NCBI RefSeq assembly: GCF_021191695.1 | Contig: NZ_JAIWPT010000013.1 | Coordinates: 1-64,000 of the forward strand | Source of the DNA: Proluteimonas luteida | Lineage (GTDB): Bacteria > Pseudomonadota > Gammaproteobacteria > Xanthomonadales > Xanthomonadaceae | DNA length: 64,000 bases | Direction: 5' to 3' | Shown: positions 1-8,844 of the stretch, in pieces | How the letters are laid out: every line of letters begins with the position of its first letter | How positions within the stretch are numbered: the stretch's first letter is position 1 | Position numbers and translations under genes: made by a program | Notes under the pieces: generated by a model | Database searches by the model: none | What the model was told of the DNA's origin: nothing | Seen by the model: only the letters and a program-made list of their open reading frames with translations

Positions 1-39
1 TTCCCGTAACGACATCGTCGACACCTCCTGCCACGGCAT
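1..39 (-). CDS. IS481-type transposase, N-terminal tip only (runs off left edge)
   Basis: Only 13 codons are visible. They read MPWQEVSTMSLRE, which matches the N-terminus I know from IS481-family DDE transposases of Xanthomonadaceae (MPWQ...TMSLR). An AGGAG ribosome-binding site lies 8 nt upstream of the ATG. The insertion-sequence end (79-115) follows at the expected distance outside the gene. Whether the rest of the element is intact cannot be judged, because it lies outside the window. The family call rests on a short peptide plus the adjacent end sequence. Confidence 0.6.
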   Translation of the reverse strand, partial: MPWQEVSTMSLRE

Positions 40-78
40 CGCCTGCTCCTGTTGGGCTTCGATGCTGCAGCTTGAATG

Positions 79-115
79 TGTCCACCATGTCCCCGAACAC
101 CTGTCCACCATGTGG
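79..115. repeat. IS481-like element end
   Basis: A 37-bp segment contains TGTCCACCATGT twice, separated by CCCCGAACACC. It lies just upstream of the transposase start at 39, where the terminal repeat of the element should be. A close copy lies on the opposite strand at 18257-18293, and a degenerate one at 50455-50482. The exact terminus and target-site duplication cannot be fixed because the other end is outside the window. Confidence 0.6.
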
Positions 116-378
116 CCGGGCCATACACACGCAATTGGGAGAGGGGGGAACCACCTGCCACACAGGTGGTGGGTGGGGTGGGGGCAACGCGGAAAAGCGC
201 CCCCTCATCCGGCCCTCGGGCCACCTTCTCCCACAGGGAGAAGGGCCCAATCCCGGCGCTCCCGCCAGCCTGCGGGACACCGTCCCCGCACGCATTCCAT
301 TCCGTGGCCCCGGTCGCATTCCCGTCGCAGCCGGCGCGATGCCCCGGCCGGACACTGGCGGTCCAACGGAGACCCGCC
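116..378. other. non-coding spacer with one REP-like hairpin
   Basis: There is no credible gene between the IS end and the small gene at 379. Short open frames here are antisense or use atypical codons. The only structure I see is the REP-like hairpin at 201-246. Confidence 0.5.
201..246. repeat. REP-like palindromic element (CCCTCATCC family)
   Basis: The element starts with CCCTCATCCGGCCC, has an inner GGCCCTCGGGCC palindrome, and ends with a TTCTCCC...GGGAGAA hairpin. The same architecture recurs at 22957-23004. These are dispersed extragenic palindromes rather than promoters; their mobility through RAYT-type transposases is known for such families but not shown here. Confidence 0.7.
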
Positions 379-756
379 ATGGCCATCGAAGCCGCCCTGA
401 TCAAGCCCGTCGTCGACGCGCTGCTGGTGCTGTTCCAGCAGGGCAGCGACCTGAAACTCAAGCACAACGCCCAGGCCGCGGTCCGCGACGCGATCCGCGA
501 GCTGCTGCAGGCCAATCCCGACGAGAACAAGGCCGCCGCGCGCATCGCCATCGCACGCGCGGCGGGCATCCTGTCCGAGGACGTGGTGCTGGCCGAGGAC
601 ATGCTGCAGAAGCACCGGGCGACGCGCTCCAGGACCACCGGCAAGGCCGCGACCGGCCGCCGGCGCCGTCCGGCGGCGGATGCGCCGGACGGGGATCCAC
701 CCGCGTCGCGCAAGGCGCCCCGCAAGCCGGCATCGACCGGCGCGTCGATGCGTTGA
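379..756 (+). CDS. Conserved hypothetical protein with basic C-terminal tail
   Basis: This is a 125-residue protein starting MAIEAALIKPVVDALL. The first 80 residues look helical and amphipathic (DALLVLFQQGSDLKLKHN...), with an acidic stretch around SEDVVLAEDML. The last 45 residues are rich in Arg, Lys, Ala and Pro and probably disordered, possibly nucleic-acid binding. There is no signal peptide or membrane segment. I do not recognise the family. Codon use is typical of real genes in this window, and the ATG follows GGAGACCCGCC, a fair ribosome-binding site. It stands alone between the IS end and the SDR gene. Confidence 0.6.
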   Translation: MAIEAALIKPVVDALLVLFQQGSDLKLKHNAQAAVRDAIRELLQANPDENKAAARIAIARAAGILSEDVVLAEDMLQKHRATRSRTTGKAATGRRRRPAADAPDGDPPASRKAPRKPASTGASMR

Positions 757-929
757 TGCGACGCCGGCCGTCGGCGCGATGCCTTCGCCGATGATCGCCG
801 CACCCGCCCGTCCCGACGACCGGGCACGAGGATCGCTTCCGTCGAACGAAACTCGCGCCACGCCGCGAAGCATGGACCAGGGAAAAGGCACGCGCGAACC
901 GACCCCGGGTACGGGTCTACAATCACGGC

Positions 930-1682
930 ATGGACAAGACCATCCTGATCACCGGCGGCACTTCGGGTTTCGGCGCCGCCGCCGTCGAACGTTTCCTGCG
1001 CGGCGGCTGGCGCGTCGTCACCACCGGCCGCCGCGCCGAGCGCCTGCAGGCGCTGGTCGACGCACACGGCAGCGAACGCCTGCACGTGGCGGCGTTCGAC
1101 ATCCGCGACGCCGACGCGATGCAGGCCGCGCTCGATGCGATCCCGGCGGAATTCGCCGATATCGACGTGCTGGTCAACAACGCCGGCCTCGCGCTGGGCA
1201 CCGCGCCGGCGCAGCAGGCGGACCTGGCGCAATGGCGGCAGATGATCGACACCAACGTCACCGCGCTGGTCACGCTGACCCACGCGTTGCTGCCGCGGTT
1301 GATCGAACGCCGTGGCGCGATCCTCAACATCAGCTCGGTCGCGGCGACGTATCCGTATCCGGGCGGCAACGTCTACGGCGGCACCAAGGCCTTCGTCCGC
1401 CAGTTCTCGCTGGGCCTGCGCTCGGACCTGCACGGCACCGGCGTGCGCGTGACCAGCATCGAGCCGGGCATGGCCGAGACCGAGTTCACCCTGGTGCGCA
1501 CCGGCGGCAACCGCGCCGCGTCCGACACGCTCTACGCCGGCGCGCACCCGATCACTGCGGCCGACCTCGCCGACACGCTGTGGTGGCTGGCGACGCTGCC
1601 GCCGCACCTCAACGTCAACCGCATCGAGGTGATGCCGGTCAGCCAGTCGTTCGCAGGTTTCCAGGTCGCGCGCGAGGACTGA
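930..1682 (+). CDS. SDR-family NADP-dependent oxidoreductase, YdfG-like
   Basis: This 250-residue classical short-chain dehydrogenase has the cofactor loop TGGTSGFG at residues 8-15, NNAG in the middle of the fold, and a catalytic Tyr-x3-Lys in VYGGTK. The overall pattern (GFGAAAVERFL, EPGMAETEFT) fits the YdfG group, which reduces 3-hydroxy acids or serine to semialdehydes with NADP. It should be cytosolic and tetrameric. The substrate cannot be read from the sequence; YdfG-like L-allo-threonine/3-hydroxypropionate dehydrogenase is the best guess. It is probably monocistronic, since the next gene is convergent. Confidence 0.85.
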   Translation: MDKTILITGGTSGFGAAAVERFLRGGWRVVTTGRRAERLQALVDAHGSERLHVAAFDIRDADAMQAALDAIPAEFADIDVLVNNAGLALGTAPAQQADLAQWRQMIDTNVTALVTLTHALLPRLIERRGAILNISSVAATYPYPGGNVYGGTKAFVRQFSLGLRSDLHGTGVRVTSIEPGMAETEFTLVRTGGNRAASDTLYAGAHPITAADLADTLWWLATLPPHLNVNRIEVMPVSQSFAGFQVARED

Positions 1683-1801
1683 GGAGGCGGGCGTGGATCG
1701 CCCGCCTGTGTGGAGGCCGAGCGTAGACCGAATACCGTGGCAAGACCGTGGCCGCACGTCCGGGGCAAGAAGCGCCGGGCGGGCGAACGAAGCTCAGCCT
1801 C

Positions 1802-2776
1802 TCACTCCAGTGGCACCCAGGCGAAGCCGTCGTCGCGGCGCACGATGCGGCCCAGCCCCGGGAACGGGAAATGCGGCGACTGCACGGTGACGCCGCTGTC
1901 GGCGGCACGCGCCAGCAGCGCCTCGCGGCTGGCTTCGGCCACCGGGGCGTCGCCGTCGAACTGGATCGTCCAGTGGGGCCGCTGCACCGACACCACGTGA
2001 TGGTGCGCGCTGTCGCCGATGTAGAGCAGGCGTTCGCCACCGGCGACGATCTCGTAGGCGCTGTGCCCGGGCGTGTGGCCTTCGACCGGCACCGCGGTGA
2101 CGCCGGGCAGCACCTCGGCACCGGGCGCGAACGCATCGACACGGGGCGCGATCGCCGCGACCAGCGCGGCGCGCGCGGCGTCGGCCTGCAGCGCCTGCCA
2201 TTCCGGTGCCGACAGATGCACCGTCGCATCCGCGAACACGGCCCGGCCGTCGCCGTCGAGGAGGCCCCCGACGTGGTCGGGATGCGCGTGGCTGATGACG
2301 ATGTCGGTGACCTCGCCGGGCGCGACGCCTGCCGCGCGCAGCGACTGCGGCAGGCGGCCGGCATCGGCGAACTCGGCATCGCCGGCGCCGGTGTCGAACA
2401 GCAGCACCCGGTCGCCGCTGCGCACCAGCAGCGCCTGCACGCCCAACTGCAGAATGTCGGTGGGCTGGCCGGCGGCGGCGAGCAATGCATCGACATCGGC
2501 CTTCGGCTGGCCGACGGCGATCGTGGACCCGTCGTTCGGCACGCGGATGTCGCCATCGCGCAGGACCGCGGCCTCGAGGTCGCCGATGCGGAAGCGATGC
2601 ACGTCCGGATGGGTTTCGGACGCGGACGCGGCGGCCGGATCCGGGCTCGTGGACGCGACGGCATCGCCCTGCGGCGCGGAGGTGGATGTCTCGCGGTCGG
2701 TGCATCCCGCAAGCGTGCCGGCGAGGGCGACCGCCAGCAGGGCGGTGGCAGGGAAAGCGGGTCGGAACGGGCGCAT
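1802..2776 (-). CDS. MBL-fold metallo-hydrolase, predicted lipoprotein
   Basis: This 324-residue protein carries a lipoprotein signal ending LAGTLAGC (Cys25) and then a low-complexity Ser/Pro/Ala linker, so it should be anchored on the periplasmic side of a membrane. The metallo-beta-lactamase motif HAHPDHVGG supplies the zinc ligands; further ligands are seen in VEGHTPGHS and YIGDSAHHHV. I chose the ATG at 2776 because GGAGG lies 5 nt upstream and the signal peptide then begins MRPFRPAF; an in-frame ATG 30 nt earlier lacks these. The fold covers lactonases, glyoxalase II and others, so the substrate is not assigned. Confidence 0.85.
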   Translation of the reverse strand: MRPFRPAFPATALLAVALAGTLAGCTDRETSTSAPQGDAVASTSPDPAAASASETHPDVHRFRIGDLEAAVLRDGDIRVPNDGSTIAVGQPKADVDALLAAAGQPTDILQLGVQALLVRSGDRVLLFDTGAGDAEFADAGRLPQSLRAAGVAPGEVTDIVISHAHPDHVGGLLDGDGRAVFADATVHLSAPEWQALQADAARAALVAAIAPRVDAFAPGAEVLPGVTAVPVEGHTPGHSAYEIVAGGERLLYIGDSAHHHVVSVQRPHWTIQFDGDAPVAEASREALLARAADSGVTVQSPHFPFPGLGRIVRRDDGFAWVPLE

Positions 2777-3010
2777 GACGAACCTCCATGGACATGGCGC
2801 GGCCACCGTAGTGGCGCGCAGGACATGGCCGCGAGCTTACGGCAGCAATTGCCGGCACCCGCGGACCACTGCATGCCATCGATCGAACGCCACGCCACCA
2901 GCATGCGCGGCAGCACACCTGCGCCTGACGGTGCCGGCCATTGCGGCGATGGCCCCGGCGCGCCGGGGCCCGCCCTGCCGACCCCGGAACGCGCCCGCGC
3001 GGAACGCCGG

Positions 3011-4915
3011 TCAATCCACGGGCGCGCTGTCGATGGGCGTGCTGTCGAGATAGGTGTAGCCGGTCAGGCCCGCCTCCAGCGCATCCTTGAGCCGTTGCGA
3101 TTCGACCGCGGGCAGCGCCGCGCGGTCGACCAGCGCGGCATAGCTGGCGCGCAGCTCGTCGAGGCGGTAGCCGACGTAGTCGAGCATGACGTCGGTGGTG
3201 TCGCCGCGGCGCTGCTGGGCGATCGCGTAGCCGTCGCCGTGGACCTTGACCTCGATCGCGTCGGTGTCGCCGAACAGGTTGTGGATGTCGCCGAGGATCT
3301 CCTGGTAGGCGCCGACCATGAAGAAACCGAGGCGGTACTGCTCGCCGGCACGCAGCGCGTGCAGCGGCAGCGAGCTGTCGAGGTCCTCGTTCTCGACATA
3401 GATGTCGATCTTGCCGTCGGAATCGCAGGTCAGGTCGGCGATGACGCCGCGCCGTTCGGGCAGCTCGTCGAGGCGCTCGATCGGCACGATCGGGAACACC
3501 TGGTCGATCGCCCACACGTCGGGCATCGATTCGAACACGCTGAAGTTGACGAAGTACTTGTCGACCAGGCGCTCGTTGAGTTCGTCGAGCAGCGGACGGT
3601 GGCTCTTCTCGTCGTAGCTCAGCCGCGCGCGCACCGCGTGCGCGATCGCGTAGAACAGGTCGTCGATGCGCGCGCGATGCACCAGGTCCAGCTGGCCCAG
3701 CGCGTACAGCGTCAGGCCTTCCGCATGGTGGTGCTGGGCTTCGTGGAACAGCTCGACCGCAGGACGCTTCGACAGTTCGGCATGCAGCTCGCGCAGGTTG
3801 GCGACCACGGCCGGCTCGTCGTCGTGTACGTCGGGCACGCGGCCCTCGGGCGCGCGTTCGACCTCCGACACGTTGGCCACCAGCACCGCGTGGTGCGCGG
3901 TCATCGCGCGGCCGCACTCGGTGATGATGCGCGGCGGCGTCAGGCCGTTCTCGGCGCAGGCCTGGGCCAGCGGCTGGACGATGCTGCCGGCGTACTGGCG
4001 CACGCTGTAGTTGACCGAGTTGTAGCTGCGCGAACGCGTGCCCTCGTAGTCGACGCCGAGGCCGCCGCCGACATCGACGTGGCTGATCACCGCGCCGAGC
4101 CGGGTCAGCTCGACGAAATAGCGCGTCGCCTCGCGCATGCCGTTGGCGATGTCGCGGACGTTGGAGATCTGCGAGCCCATGTGGAAATGCAGCAGCTGCA
4201 GGCAGTCGGCCATGCCGGCGTCGCGCAGCTGCTTCCACAGGTCCAGCAGCTGGCGCGGATTGAGTCCGAACTTGGCCTTGTCGCCGCCGCTGTTCTGCCA
4301 CTTGCCGGCGCCCAGCGACGCCAGCCGCATGCGCACGCCCAGGCCCGGCTTGACGCCCAGCGCTCTGGCCTCGTCCATCACCAGTGCGAGTTCGGACGGC
4401 TTCTCGACGACGATGAAGGTCTGCAGGCCGAGCTTGCGCCCGATCAGCGCGAGGCGGATGTACTCGCGGTCCTTGTAGCCGTTGCACACCACCAGCCCGC
4501 CCGGACGCGACAGCGCCAGCACCGCCATCAGCTCGGGCTTGCTGCCGGCCTCCAGGCCGAAGCCCTCGCCATGGTGCGAGGCCAGCGTGCCGGCGACGCC
4601 GCGGTGCTGGTTGACCTTGATCGGATAGACCGCGGTGTAGCCGCCCGGGTAGTCCCATTCGGCCTGGGCCTGGGCGAACGCCGCCTGCAGCGCGCGCAGG
4701 CGGTCGCCGAGGATGTCGGGAAAGCGCACCAGCAGCGGCAATTGCGCGCCGCCGGCGAGCGCGGCGTCGACCGCGTCGGGCAGCGGGATCGCCGGCCCGC
4801 CGGCGCCCTGCGGCGAGACCACGATGCGGCCTTCGGCATCGACGTCGAAATACCCTTCGCTCCAGTGCGGGATCGAATAGGTCTTGCGGGCGTCGCGGGT
4901 CGACCAGGCGGTCAT
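3011..4915 (-). CDS. speA: Biosynthetic arginine decarboxylase
   Basis: This PLP enzyme converts arginine to agmatine, the first step of the agmatine route to putrescine and spermidine. The 634-residue length is normal for SpeA. The PLP lysine lies in YPIKVNQH, the glycine-rich phosphate region in HVDVGGGLGVDYEG, and the C-terminal active-site motif in LTCDSDGKID. The start at 4915 (MTAWSTRDARKTYSI) matches the usual N-terminus; an ATG 33 nt upstream is possible but has no ribosome-binding site. speE lies 2 kb away on the other strand, so the window encodes two polyamine steps but not agmatine deiminase. Confidence 0.95.
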   Translation of the reverse strand: MTAWSTRDARKTYSIPHWSEGYFDVDAEGRIVVSPQGAGGPAIPLPDAVDAALAGGAQLPLLVRFPDILGDRLRALQAAFAQAQAEWDYPGGYTAVYPIKVNQHRGVAGTLASHHGEGFGLEAGSKPELMAVLALSRPGGLVVCNGYKDREYIRLALIGRKLGLQTFIVVEKPSELALVMDEARALGVKPGLGVRMRLASLGAGKWQNSGGDKAKFGLNPRQLLDLWKQLRDAGMADCLQLLHFHMGSQISNVRDIANGMREATRYFVELTRLGAVISHVDVGGGLGVDYEGTRSRSYNSVNYSVRQYAGSIVQPLAQACAENGLTPPRIITECGRAMTAHHAVLVANVSEVERAPEGRVPDVHDDEPAVVANLRELHAELSKRPAVELFHEAQHHHAEGLTLYALGQLDLVHRARIDDLFYAIAHAVRARLSYDEKSHRPLLDELNERLVDKYFVNFSVFESMPDVWAIDQVFPIVPIERLDELPERRGVIADLTCDSDGKIDIYVENEDLDSSLPLHALRAGEQYRLGFFMVGAYQEILGDIHNLFGDTDAIEVKVHGDGYAIAQQRRGDTTDVMLDYVGYRLDELRASYAALVDRAALPAVESQRLKDALEAGLTGYTYLDSTPIDSAPVD

Positions 4916-4994
4916 CGGCAGGTTTCCGGAATACAGGGGCGGCTGCATAGTCTACGGGCGCATGCCGACCCCTGCGCCACTGCGCGGCGGGCGA

Positions 4995-6869
4995 TCAGCC
5001 GGCGCGGCCGCGTCCCTTGCGGTAGACCGGCGTGCCGGCGACGCGCCGCAGGCGCCTGGCAAGCGCGGCCGCATCGCTGCCGGTGAACACCGTGTGGCTG
5101 CCCGGCAACGGCAACGCATCCGACACCGCGCGCAGGCCCGCGGCTTCGCCGGCGATCGAACCGCGCCAGTCCAGCAGCAGCACGTAGTGCGCCTGGGTGG
5201 CCATCGGGACGGATTTGCGCACCAGCCAGGCGCTGGCGATGCGTGGATGCCGGGCCAGTTCCTGCGCGAGCCGCCGCAACGTCGCCGCGTCGAGATCGTG
5301 CGCCTGCAGGTCGTCGCCATCGGCGACGCCGTCGCGCCCGGCAAGGTCGTCGGCGCGTGGCGCGAGCGCCTGCCTCAGGCCGGCAATGGCCTCGGCGGCG
5401 GCAACGGACACGTCGGGATCCCGCAGCAGGTCGTCGAGCGCGTCGAGTACCGCGCCGACCGCGCCCGCATCGCGGTCGACCGCATGCCGCAGCGCATCGA
5501 CGCCGGCCGGCTCGCCGGCCCGCAGCCGCAGCACGCCGAGCCGGAACGCGCACAGCGCGCTGGCGGGATCGGCGGCCAGCGCACGGGCATGCACCGGTAT
5601 CGGGTCGTGATCGATCTCGATCGCCTCGAACAGCCGTGCATGCTCGACCGCCTCGGCGACGCTGAGGCTGCGCTGGCCATCGAGCGCGGCGAAGCGGGCA
5701 CGGTCCACGGCGGCCGCATCGTGCGCGGCCTGCCAGTCCGCACGCAGCTGCTCGCGCCACTGCCGGTCGAGCTGGCGTTCGATGCGCTCGAGATCGTCGC
5801 CGAGCCAGGTTGCGGCCGGTTCGCCGCCTGTGGGCAGACCCGGCGTGACCCCGAGCGCATCGATGCGCTGCGCCAGGGTCGGGTGGGTGTCGAACGGATC
5901 GGTGTCGCGCGCCCCGATCGCCAGCAGGCGTGCCAGGTCCGGCGGCGCACCGCCACGCAGGCCGTCGACCAGTGGCGCGATCAACTGCGCGGGCGGATGC
6001 CGCTGCACCCGTGCACGCGCCAGCAGGCGTGGCCACAGCGTCGCATGCCAGCGTCCGCTGCCATGTTCGAGCCGCAGCAGCGCGGCAACCATCGCGTCCG
6101 GGCCGGCCACCCGCGCGGCGATCGCATCGGCGCGGTATTCGTGGGCGCGGGCGAGCACGAAGCTCCAGGCATCGAACAGTGGCGCGTACCAGCGGTAGAA
6201 CGCGGCGATCGGCAGCGAGAACGGCGAACCGCTGCGCGACAGCCCGTCGACGACCCGGTACCAGGTCATGCGCACACGATACAGCCAGCCTGCCAGCCGG
6301 CCGTGCGCCTCGCCGAAATGGCCGAACTCGTGGGCGATCACCGCGGCCGCCTCGTCGCGGTCGAGCAACTGCAGCAGCGGCAGGCCCAGCACCAGGTAGT
6401 GCCGGTGTCCGCCCAGTCCGAGCAAGCGCGGCACACTGGCCGCGGCCGCGTTGAGCTGGCTGTCGATGACGATGCCGGCCAACGGCGGCGCGCCGCCGGC
6501 ACGACGCAGGCGCTCGACCTCGGCCTGCAGCGCCGGCGCCTGTCTGGCCGCCAGACGCACGCCCGCGGGCGCGCCGAGCCGCAGCCACATGCCACGCAGC
6601 AATGCGGCGGCGGCGATCCCCGGCAACAGCAGCGCGATCACCAGCTGCGGCTCGAACGCCGCGCCCTGCACCAGCACCCGCCAGGCCACCAACACCGGCA
6701 CCGCGAGCGCCAGCAGCAGCAGGCCGACCAGGAAACCGTAGCCGGCCAGCGCCAGCAGCACCACGCAGGCGAGATAGCGCCGCGGCGCCGCCCGCGCCCA
6801 CCCTTCGAGACGCTGCACCCGGGCACGATGGCGCGCGGTCGCGGCAGCGTCGGCGCGGCGGTCCTCCAT
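4995..6869 (-). CDS. M48-family membrane zinc metallopeptidase
   Basis: This 624-residue protein has two hydrophobic stretches near residues 32-65 and 77-93 that should anchor it in the inner membrane. A zincin catalytic site HEFGH (residues 180-184) follows. The downstream third ligand region is EYRADAIAARVAG, the ExxxD motif of M48 (HtpX/Ste24-type) proteases. The long C-terminal part is Ala/Arg-rich and not recognisable. An AGGAG site precedes the ATG at 6869. It is divergent from speE with a 211-bp spacer. Role unknown; relatives do membrane protein quality control. Confidence 0.85.
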   Translation of the reverse strand: MEDRRADAAATARHRARVQRLEGWARAAPRRYLACVVLLALAGYGFLVGLLLLALAVPVLVAWRVLVQGAAFEPQLVIALLLPGIAAAALLRGMWLRLGAPAGVRLAARQAPALQAEVERLRRAGGAPPLAGIVIDSQLNAAAASVPRLLGLGGHRHYLVLGLPLLQLLDRDEAAAVIAHEFGHFGEAHGRLAGWLYRVRMTWYRVVDGLSRSGSPFSLPIAAFYRWYAPLFDAWSFVLARAHEYRADAIAARVAGPDAMVAALLRLEHGSGRWHATLWPRLLARARVQRHPPAQLIAPLVDGLRGGAPPDLARLLAIGARDTDPFDTHPTLAQRIDALGVTPGLPTGGEPAATWLGDDLERIERQLDRQWREQLRADWQAAHDAAAVDRARFAALDGQRSLSVAEAVEHARLFEAIEIDHDPIPVHARALAADPASALCAFRLGVLRLRAGEPAGVDALRHAVDRDAGAVGAVLDALDDLLRDPDVSVAAAEAIAGLRQALAPRADDLAGRDGVADGDDLQAHDLDAATLRRLAQELARHPRIASAWLVRKSVPMATQAHYVLLLDWRGSIAGEAAGLRAVSDALPLPGSHTVFTGSDAAALARRLRRVAGTPVYRKGRGRAG

Positions 6870-7080
6870 AAGGCTCCTGCAGGCGTGGGATGTGGCGCCG
6901 GTGGGCACTGCGCGGGGGGCGCAAGCCCTGCTGCGCAGGCCCACCGGATCGCGGCGCAGTATCGCACCGCGGCCGACATCGGGCCGACACCCGGACTTCG
7001 CTACAATGCCGCCCCCGCGGCCGGCGCCGTTGCGACCAGCCCCGCGCCAGCCCCTTTCTCCAGGTTTTGCAGGAACCGTC

Positions 7081-7932
7081 ATGACCGCGCCCCACTGGCT
7101 CTACGAGAACTTCGAACCCGCCGGCTCGGCGATCGGCTACCGCGTGACCCGCAAGCTCGACGAGGTGCAGTCGCCGTTCCAGAAGATCGAGGTCTTCGAA
7201 TCGACCGACTGGGGCAACGTCATGCTGATCGACGGCGCGATGATGGTGACCACGCGCGACAACTTCCTCTATCACGAGATGGTCTCGCACCCGGCGCTGT
7301 TCACCCACGCCGACCCGAAGCATGTCGTCATCATCGGCGGCGGCGATTGCGGCACGCTGCGCGAGGTGCTGCGGCACCCGGGCGTGGAGAAGGCCGTGCA
7401 GTGCGACATCGACGAGCAGGTCACGCGGATGTCGGAGAAGTACTTCCCCGAACTGTGCGAATCCAACGGCGATGCGCGCGCCGAGCTGCTGTTCGACGAC
7501 GGCATCGCCTACATGAAGCATTGCGCGCCCGGCAGCCTCGACATCGTCATCGTCGATTCCACCGACCCGGTCGGCCCGGCCGAGGGCCTGTTCAACAAGT
7601 CGTTCTTCGAAAGCTGCTTCCGCGCGCTCAAGGACGACGGCATCCTGGTCCAGCAGTCCGAGTCGCCGCTGGTGCTGCTCGACCTGATCAAGGCCATGCG
7701 CGCCGAGATGGGCAAGGCCGGTTTCAGCACGTTCCAGACCCTGCCGTTCCCGCAGCCGTGCTACCCGACCGGCTGGTGGAGCGTGACCCTGGCGCGCAAG
7801 GGCCAGGGCTTCGAGTTCCGCGAAGCCGACGCCGCGGCCAAGCCGTTTCCGACGAAGTACTACACCGCCGACATCCACCGCGCCGCACAGGTGCTGCCGC
7901 CGTTCGTGGCCGAGGCGCTGGGCGAGGGCTGA
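7081..7932 (+). CDS. speE: Spermidine synthase (polyamine aminopropyltransferase)
   Basis: The enzyme transfers an aminopropyl group from decarboxylated SAM to putrescine. The 283-residue protein shows the SpeE N-terminus (WLYENFEPAGSAIGYRV), the dcSAM-binding glycine loop VVIIGGGDCGTLREVL, the acidic turn CDIDEQV, and the active-site motif VIVDSTDPVGPAEGLF. FPQPCYPTGWWS near the C-terminus is also typical. It is cytosolic. The gene is alone on this strand, divergent from the M48 protease; speA is encoded nearby in the opposite direction. Confidence 0.95.
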   Translation: MTAPHWLYENFEPAGSAIGYRVTRKLDEVQSPFQKIEVFESTDWGNVMLIDGAMMVTTRDNFLYHEMVSHPALFTHADPKHVVIIGGGDCGTLREVLRHPGVEKAVQCDIDEQVTRMSEKYFPELCESNGDARAELLFDDGIAYMKHCAPGSLDIVIVDSTDPVGPAEGLFNKSFFESCFRALKDDGILVQQSESPLVLLDLIKAMRAEMGKAGFSTFQTLPFPQPCYPTGWWSVTLARKGQGFEFREADAAAKPFPTKYYTADIHRAAQVLPPFVAEALGEG

Positions 7933-7996
7933 GGGCGGCGCTCCGGCGCCGGCGGGCAGCGGCCCAGGGCCGCAGACAGGATGCGCCGGCGGCTAG

Positions 7997-8440
<444 letters not shown>

Positions 8441-8552
8441 CTAGTGTCGCGGCACCCGCGGTAGGGATTTTCCTGACACAGGGGCGCGGCCGGCACCGAC
8501 TGCGCCGTCACCTCCGGCGCGGCACGCTGGCCGTAAACCGAAGGAAGCCGCC

Positions 8553-8834
8553 ATGATCGACCTCACCCACATCGACGAACTCGCCCGCCGCCTCAGCGGC
8601 CTGGTCCCGCCCGGCCTGCGCGAAAGCCGGGAAGAACTGCAGGAGAACTTCAAGGCCGTGCTGCAGTCCGGCCTGGCCAAGCTGGATCTGGTCACGCGCG
8701 AGGAGTTCGACGTGCAGCGCGCGGTGTTGCTGCGCACACGCGAGAAACTCGAGGCGCTCGAAGCCCAGGTCCGCCAGCTCGAGGCCGGCAACGCCGCCCC
8801 GGCCCCGTCCGACACCCCCGCGCAGCCACACTGA
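8553..8834 (+). CDS. ubiK: UbiK-family accessory factor (ubiquinone synthesis)
   Basis: This 93-residue protein belongs to the YqiC/BMFP family. The core LQENFKAVLQSGLAKLDLVTREEFDVQRAVLLRTREKL is the family signature: a helical region followed by a coiled coil (LEALEAQVRQLEA). UbiK helps the UbiJ/COQ9-like complex of aerobic ubiquinone synthesis and binds lipids. The acidic/Pro tail is variable. It lies 10 nt upstream of comM on the same strand, a gene order often seen in gammaproteobacteria, so the two are probably co-transcribed. Confidence 0.88.
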   Translation: MIDLTHIDELARRLSGLVPPGLRESREELQENFKAVLQSGLAKLDLVTREEFDVQRAVLLRTREKLEALEAQVRQLEAGNAAPAPSDTPAQPH

Positions 8835-8844
8835 CCCCGCCGCC

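Noticed and set aside
1748..5086. A very long open frame on the plus strand over the MBL and speA genes
   Set aside because: It is antisense to two well-supported genes, and its composition (His, Gln, Arg, Val) is the typical product of high-GC antisense frames.
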